From assembly GCA_002311835.1 (NCBI GenBank), contig DBZY01000014.1, positions 13,597 to 39,737 on the forward strand: DNA of 26,141 nt. The letters are read 5' to 3'. Below the pieces are notes generated by a model that was not told the origin of the DNA, made no database searches, and saw only the letters and a list, made by a program, of their open reading frames with translations. This DNA is from Proteobacteria bacterium UBA1148. Its GTDB lineage: Bacteria; Pseudomonadota; Gammaproteobacteria; Steroidobacterales; Rariloculaceae. Shown one piece after another: positions 22,336 to 26,141 of the stretch. The translations under genes were made by a program, and so were the position numbers. Each line of letters starts with the position of its first letter. Position 1 is the stretch's first letter.

Positions 22336-23283
22336 CTATTCTCGTAATACTTTAATAAGTTCTGGAACAACGTCAAATAAATCTGCAGCGAGGCCGAAGT
22401 CTGCAATCTCAAATAGCGGAGCTTTTTCGTCTTTATTGATTGCTACGATTGTTCCAGCATCTTTGATCCCCGTGAGGTGTTGGATTGCGCCGGAGATACC
22501 CACTGCAATGTAGAGATTCGGCGAAATTATTTTTCCAGTTTGCCCTACTTGAAGGTCATTTCCCACATACCCTGAATCTACGGCGGCGCGTGATGCTCCT
22601 ACGCTAGCTCCTAGTACATCGGCGAGTTGATAGATAAGTTTGAAGTTCTCTTTACTGCCCAAGGCCCTCCCTCCGGAGACAACTCGTGCGGCTGTCTGTA
22701 GGTCTGGTCTCTTGTTTTCAGCATTACTGTGAAGTTCAATGAAACGAGTATGCTTCGGGAGAACAGCAGAGAGGGATCTAGTTTCTACAACAGCTTGGCC
22801 AGTTTGTTCAGAGGCAGCGTAAGAAGCGGTTCGAACGGTAGCGATTACTACATGATCTTTAGACGTTTCCACAGTGGTGATTGCATTACTCGCGTAGATC
22901 GGACGCTTGAACCTGAACGCAGTCTCTGCATCCATGATATCGCTTAGCTGTCCGACGCCAAGCAGTGCTGCGACTCGAGGCATCAGATCCTTGCCAAAGG
23001 TTCCCGAGGGGCCAAAGATATGTGTGTAGTCGGCTGCAAGCTCAATGATCTGTGGTGCTAACACTGCCGCGAGCATGAACTCGTTTGCTGGGTGATCGAT
23101 TCTTATGACCGTCGTGACACCCTCCAGGGTAGCAGCTTGCGCCGCAATCTGATCACCCTCTTTGGCAAGCACTACAATATCTATTGTTTCCGCTTCGAAG
23201 CTTCGTGCACAAGTCACGCACTTTGCTGTGCTTGGATTCAGGAAATTCTGATTGTGTTCAGCGATGACCAAGACGCGTGACAT
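22336..23283 (-). CDS. etfA: Electron transfer flavoprotein alpha subunit
   Basis: EtfA binds the redox-active FAD of the ETF heterodimer, which accepts electrons from acyl-CoA and related dehydrogenases. The 315-residue protein has a variable N-terminal half (SRVLVIAEH) and the diagnostic C-terminal FAD domain: VVSGGRALGS, SRAAVDSGYV, LQVGQTGKIISPNLYIAVG, ISGAIQHLTGIKD, and IVAINKDEKAPLF. The minus strand reads GTGATG at the junction. I chose the ATG (23281-23283), which overlaps the etfB TGA in the TGATG arrangement typical of coupled translation; the GTG one codon earlier is the alternative. The order etfB-etfA and the overlap support a two-gene operon, possibly extended by the sulfatase gene. 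Confidence 0.96.
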   Translation of the reverse strand: MSRVLVIAEHNQNFLNPSTAKCVTCARSFEAETIDIVVLAKEGDQIAAQAATLEGVTTVIRIDHPANEFMLAAVLAPQIIELAADYTHIFGPSGTFGKDLMPRVAALLGVGQLSDIMDAETAFRFKRPIYASNAITTVETSKDHVVIATVRTASYAASEQTGQAVVETRSLSAVLPKHTRFIELHSNAENKRPDLQTAARVVSGGRALGSKENFKLIYQLADVLGASVGASRAAVDSGYVGNDLQVGQTGKIISPNLYIAVGISGAIQHLTGIKDAGTIVAINKDEKAPLFEIADFGLAADLFDVVPELIKVLRE

Positions 23284-24041
23284 CACACTAAGCCTCTGTC
23301 GCGGAGTGATTGAACTAGTTCTCGCACGTTGCTAACCATCACTCCTTTGGGACGTTGTGGTGGTGGTTCAGTAGTTAACGAACGGAATTGGGTGGTTGAC
23401 TCTACACCGAGCTTTGTTAGTGCAATAGTCTCTAAAGGTTTCTTTTTTGCCTTCATAATTTCCGGCAGCTTCACATACCTTGGTTCGTTCAGGCGTAGAT
23501 CACTTGTTACTACAGCGGGTAAGTCGACTGAGATAACTTCTAGGCCCGCGTCCACCTCTCGCGTTGCCACTGCAGTACCGCTTTTAAAGGTGAGTTTTGA
23601 AACGAAGGTGGCCTGTGGTCGGTCCCATAAAGCAGCCAGCATTTGTCCCGTTTGATTATTGTCGTCGTCGATGGACTGTTTACCCATCATCACCAGTTGC
23701 GGGACCTCGCGATTAACCAGTGCCATTAGTGTTTTCGCAATTGCCAGGGGTTCCAGTTTTTCGGTTGTCTCTACCAAAATTGCTCGGTCAGCCCCCATTG
23801 CTAGTCCTGTTCGTAGCTGCTGTTGATTTTCCTGCGTGCCAATAGATGCCACGATGATTTCTTTGGCCTCACCGCGTTCTTTGATTCGGAGCGCTTCTTC
23901 CAGTGCGATTTCATCAAAAGGATTGATGCTCATCTTGACGCCGTCGAGCACAATTCCTGAACCATCAGGTTTTATGCGTACCCGGACGTTATAGTCAACT
24001 ACACGCTTTAGACACACTAGAATTTTATTAATTTCTGTCAT
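23283..24041 (-). CDS. etfB: Electron transfer flavoprotein beta subunit
   Basis: EtfB is the AMP-binding partner of EtfA. The 252-residue sequence shows ILVCLKRVVDYNVRVR at the start, SINPFDEIALEEALRIKE, GKQSIDDDNNQTGQMLAA, and the ETF-beta signature around VDLPAVVTSDLRLNEPRY with KLPEIMKAKKKPL. The length is normal. The start is the ATG at 24039-24041, with only a weak Shine-Dalgarno-like GGTGC. It is the first gene of the etfBA operon and is divergent from ETF-ubiquinone oxidoreductase across 357 bp, which places the whole electron-transfer branch in one locus. Confidence 0.96.
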   Translation of the reverse strand: MTEINKILVCLKRVVDYNVRVRIKPDGSGIVLDGVKMSINPFDEIALEEALRIKERGEAKEIIVASIGTQENQQQLRTGLAMGADRAILVETTEKLEPLAIAKTLMALVNREVPQLVMMGKQSIDDDNNQTGQMLAALWDRPQATFVSKLTFKSGTAVATREVDAGLEVISVDLPAVVTSDLRLNEPRYVKLPEIMKAKKKPLETIALTKLGVESTTQFRSLTTEPPPQRPKGVMVSNVRELVQSLRDRGLV

Positions 24042-24398
24042 ACCAGCACCGAAACAGAGCTTTAGATTATGGAGTGACTATTGTTAATCATGAGGCGATT
24101 TTCTGAAAGCCACCGTGCAGTAGCGAAGCGTCAATTATGCTTATTTTTATATATTTCGTGCCAATTTTGGTTTTTATGAGACTAGGTGGGGTTTTCGGGT
24201 GTATAAGGTTTTACCTTCTAGGTGCAGAATCAATATCCCAACGGGGGTAGTATCTTAAGGATCCAATCAGGGCACTAATTCAAGCAGTATTATTTCTGTC
24301 TTTGTCAGGGTTAACAGTGTAAGTATTGGACGGGTGAGGTTGGTTTGGCTCTAATGCCATGAAATTCATCGTAAAAGTCTCTGGCTGGGTGTTATTGA
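24042..24398. other. Divergent intergenic region between etfB and ETF-QO
   Basis: No credible gene was found in these 357 bases, which must carry the promoters for etfBA (minus) and for ETF-QO (plus). A small AAGGT/ACCTT inverted repeat with a 3-base loop lies at 24205-24217. A poor -35/-10 candidate for the plus gene is TTGGAC (24326-24331) and TCTAAT (24350-24355), spaced 18 bases. Neither is strong evidence. The region is AT-rich in its middle (about 24140-24180). Confidence 0.5.
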
Positions 24399-26054
24399 AT
24401 GTCGCGTGATTCCTTGGAGTACGACGTCTTAATCGTTGGGGGCGGACCCGCCGGACTTTCTGCCGCGATTCGCCTGCGACAGCTCGCGGAAGCCGCACAT
24501 CTCGATCTTAACGTTTGTTTATTGGAGAAGGGATCTGAGATTGGTGCCCATACACTATCCGGCGCCGTTATTGAAACCCGCGCATTAGACGAATTGCTGC
24601 CGGAATGGAGGACTATCAACGCACCAATCAGTACAGAGGTGGCTACGGATGAGTTTTATTTCCTCACCGGACTAGATAGCTCAATCCGGGTGCCGCGGGT
24701 GTTCGTGCCAGCCAGTATGCGTAACCAAGGCAATTACATTGTTAGTTTGGGCGATGTCTGTCGTTGGCTTGGGGAACAAGCAGAGCAGCTTGGCGTTGAT
24801 ATCTTTCCGGGCTTTGCGGCAGCGCAGCTATTGCTGGGCGATGATGGGGTTGTCAGAGGAGTGACAACTGGAGAGATGGGGCTCTCTGCTACCGGCAAAC
24901 CGAAAGAATCCCATGAGGCTGGCATAAATATTCTTGCGAAACAAACCGTCTTTGCGGAAGGCTCCAGAGGACACCTAGGACGGCAGTTGATTGAGCGATT
25001 CAACTTAAGCACAGAAGCTGACCCTCAACACTATGCCTTAGGACTCAAGGAAATCTGGGAGGTTGTGCCTAGTAAGCATAAAGTTGGCAAAGTTGTGCAC
25101 GGTGCCGGTTGGCCTCTGACCAAGGAGTCGAGGGGTGGTTTCTTTTTATATCACACGGACAATTCACAAGTCGTCGTGGGGTTGATCGTTGACTTGAACT
25201 ATACCAATCCCTACTTGAGACCCTATGAAGAGTTTCAACGTTTGAAGCACAACCCTCTGATTCGGAATGTTTTGGAGGGCGGTACTCGAATTGCCTATGG
25301 CGCACGTTCCATCACAAAAGGTGGTCTCAACTCGCTACCTAAACAGACAGTGCGAGGTGGACTAGTTATAGGTTGCAATGCAGGGACACTCAATTTTGCA
25401 AAAATAAAGGGGACTCACACAGCTATGAAGTCAGGAATAGTTGCTGCTGAGACAATCTTTGAAGCTTTCGAATCTGGTGAGGGTGCTGGCGCTGGTGCTG
25501 AGCTCACTGCTTTCTACGATAAACTGCATCGTTCGTGGCTTTTTGATGAACTACATCAAGCTCGGAATTTTGGTTCAGCATTACATAAGTTGGGCGTTTT
25601 TTGGGGAGGAGTATTTAATTACTTGGAGCAGTCTATTTTGCGGGGAAGATTTCCACTCACTTTACGTAACAGACAAAAGGATCATGAAGCGCTGTGTCTT
25701 GCTGCCGAGTCTCAGCCTATAGATTATCCAAGGCCTGATGGTGTTATTAGTTTCGATATGCTTTCCTCCGTTTATATATCAAATACCAATCACGTTGATG
25801 ACCAGCCTTGTCATTTGACTTTAAAAGACGAGCAGTTGCCCATTATAAAAAATTATGTGAACTACGCCGGGCCAGAATCACGGTACTGTCCAGCAGGCGT
25901 TTACGAATTTGTCGAAGCTGGTGATACTGTGCGGCTTCAGATCAATTCCCAAAACTGTGTTCATTGTAAGACGTGTGATATCAAGGACCCTGAGCAGAAT
26001 ATCGTTTGGGTTCCCCCGGAAGGGGGCGGCGGTCCTAACTATCAGAATATGTGA
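24399..26054 (+). CDS. Electron transfer flavoprotein-ubiquinone oxidoreductase
   Basis: This enzyme takes electrons from reduced ETF and passes them to ubiquinone at the inner membrane. The 551-residue protein has the FAD dinucleotide motif DVLIVGGGPAGLSAAIRL (9-26), EKGSEIGAHTLSGAVIE, the FAD/quinone-domain blocks YALGLKEIW and GGLVIGCNAGTLNFAKIKG, and a C-terminal [4Fe-4S] ferredoxin-like site with Cys497, Cys520, Cys523 and Cys526 (RYCPAG, then NCVHCKTCD) followed by IKDPEQNIVWVPPEGGGGP. All cluster ligands are present and the length matches the bacterial/mitochondrial family. The start is ATG 24399 with a weak Shine-Dalgarno. It is often named etfD or etf-QO; no single symbol is standard. 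Confidence 0.96.
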   Translation: MSRDSLEYDVLIVGGGPAGLSAAIRLRQLAEAAHLDLNVCLLEKGSEIGAHTLSGAVIETRALDELLPEWRTINAPISTEVATDEFYFLTGLDSSIRVPRVFVPASMRNQGNYIVSLGDVCRWLGEQAEQLGVDIFPGFAAAQLLLGDDGVVRGVTTGEMGLSATGKPKESHEAGINILAKQTVFAEGSRGHLGRQLIERFNLSTEADPQHYALGLKEIWEVVPSKHKVGKVVHGAGWPLTKESRGGFFLYHTDNSQVVVGLIVDLNYTNPYLRPYEEFQRLKHNPLIRNVLEGGTRIAYGARSITKGGLNSLPKQTVRGGLVIGCNAGTLNFAKIKGTHTAMKSGIVAAETIFEAFESGEGAGAGAELTAFYDKLHRSWLFDELHQARNFGSALHKLGVFWGGVFNYLEQSILRGRFPLTLRNRQKDHEALCLAAESQPIDYPRPDGVISFDMLSSVYISNTNHVDDQPCHLTLKDEQLPIIKNYVNYAGPESRYCPAGVYEFVEAGDTVRLQINSQNCVHCKTCDIKDPEQNIVWVPPEGGGGPNYQNM

Positions 26055-26141
26055 TTCCGGATATAGCTCTGATGAGCAATCGATTAGCGAGGGCTTATTG
26101 TTAGGTGTTTAAGTCTATAGTAAATAAAGAAATATTCTTGT

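Noticed and set aside
22281..22412. Extended N-terminus of the sulfatase-like protein
   Set aside because: The 44 extra codons overlap the end of etfA and have no protein-like features. ATG 22280 gives a clear lipoprotein signal peptide with a GGGG ribosome binding site.
1..26141. CRISPR array, tRNA, rRNA, insertion sequence or prophage
   Set aside because: No regularly spaced repeats, no cloverleaf-like sequence, no transposase or integrase, and no paired terminal repeats were seen. All long frames are accounted for by metabolic genes.

Overview
The window is a gene-dense bacterial chromosome segment that is most consistent with a gammaproteobacterium. The reasons are an AvtA closely resembling the enteric protein as I remember it, an FdsGBA/FdsD NAD-dependent formate dehydrogenase with FdhD, an AlkK-type acyl-CoA ligase, and a single-chain ETF:quinone oxidoreductase. 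The genus cannot be fixed from the sequence. No mobile element, rRNA, tRNA or CRISPR array was seen.

Layout. (1) 79-2842: a MerR-type regulator with a TPR tail is divergent from an AlkK/DmdB-like acyl-CoA ligase. (2) 2867-11350: an isoprenoid locus. ispA (farnesyl diphosphate synthase, minus strand) is divergent from a tight plus-strand operon: squalene/phytoene synthase, diphosphomevalonate decarboxylase, phosphomevalonate kinase, a single-ORF fusion of class II HMG-CoA reductase with mevalonate kinase, and type I IPP isomerase. HMG-CoA synthase follows on the minus strand. (3) 11557-19273: a small protein of unknown function, then fdsG-fdsB-fdsA-fdsD, an FMN-dependent alpha-hydroxy-acid oxidase, and fdhD, with short gaps or overlaps from fdsG onward. 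(4) 19380-20642: avtA. (5) 20667-24041 (minus): etfB-etfA followed by a lipoprotein sulfatase-fold protein with unusual active-site residues. (6) 24399-26054: ETF-ubiquinone oxidoreductase, divergent from etfBA.

How the genes fit together. The isoprenoid locus encodes every step from acetoacetyl-CoA plus acetyl-CoA (HMG-CoA synthase) through HMG-CoA, mevalonate, its mono- and diphosphate, IPP and DMAPP to FPP, and probably on to squalene or a related C30 compound. Only an acetoacetyl-CoA thiolase is missing from the window. A mevalonate route is unusual for proteobacteria, which mostly use the MEP pathway. The HMG-CoA reductase-mevalonate kinase fusion, which joins two consecutive pathway steps in one polypeptide, is the most striking feature. 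The formate module oxidises formate to CO2 with NAD+ and carries a flavin hydroxy-acid oxidase inside the operon. The ETF/ETF-QO genes pass electrons from acyl-CoA and similar dehydrogenases to the quinone pool.

Several starts are non-ATG (GTG or TTG), chosen from Shine-Dalgarno position and overlaps. Family assignments rest on recognised motifs, not on database searches.
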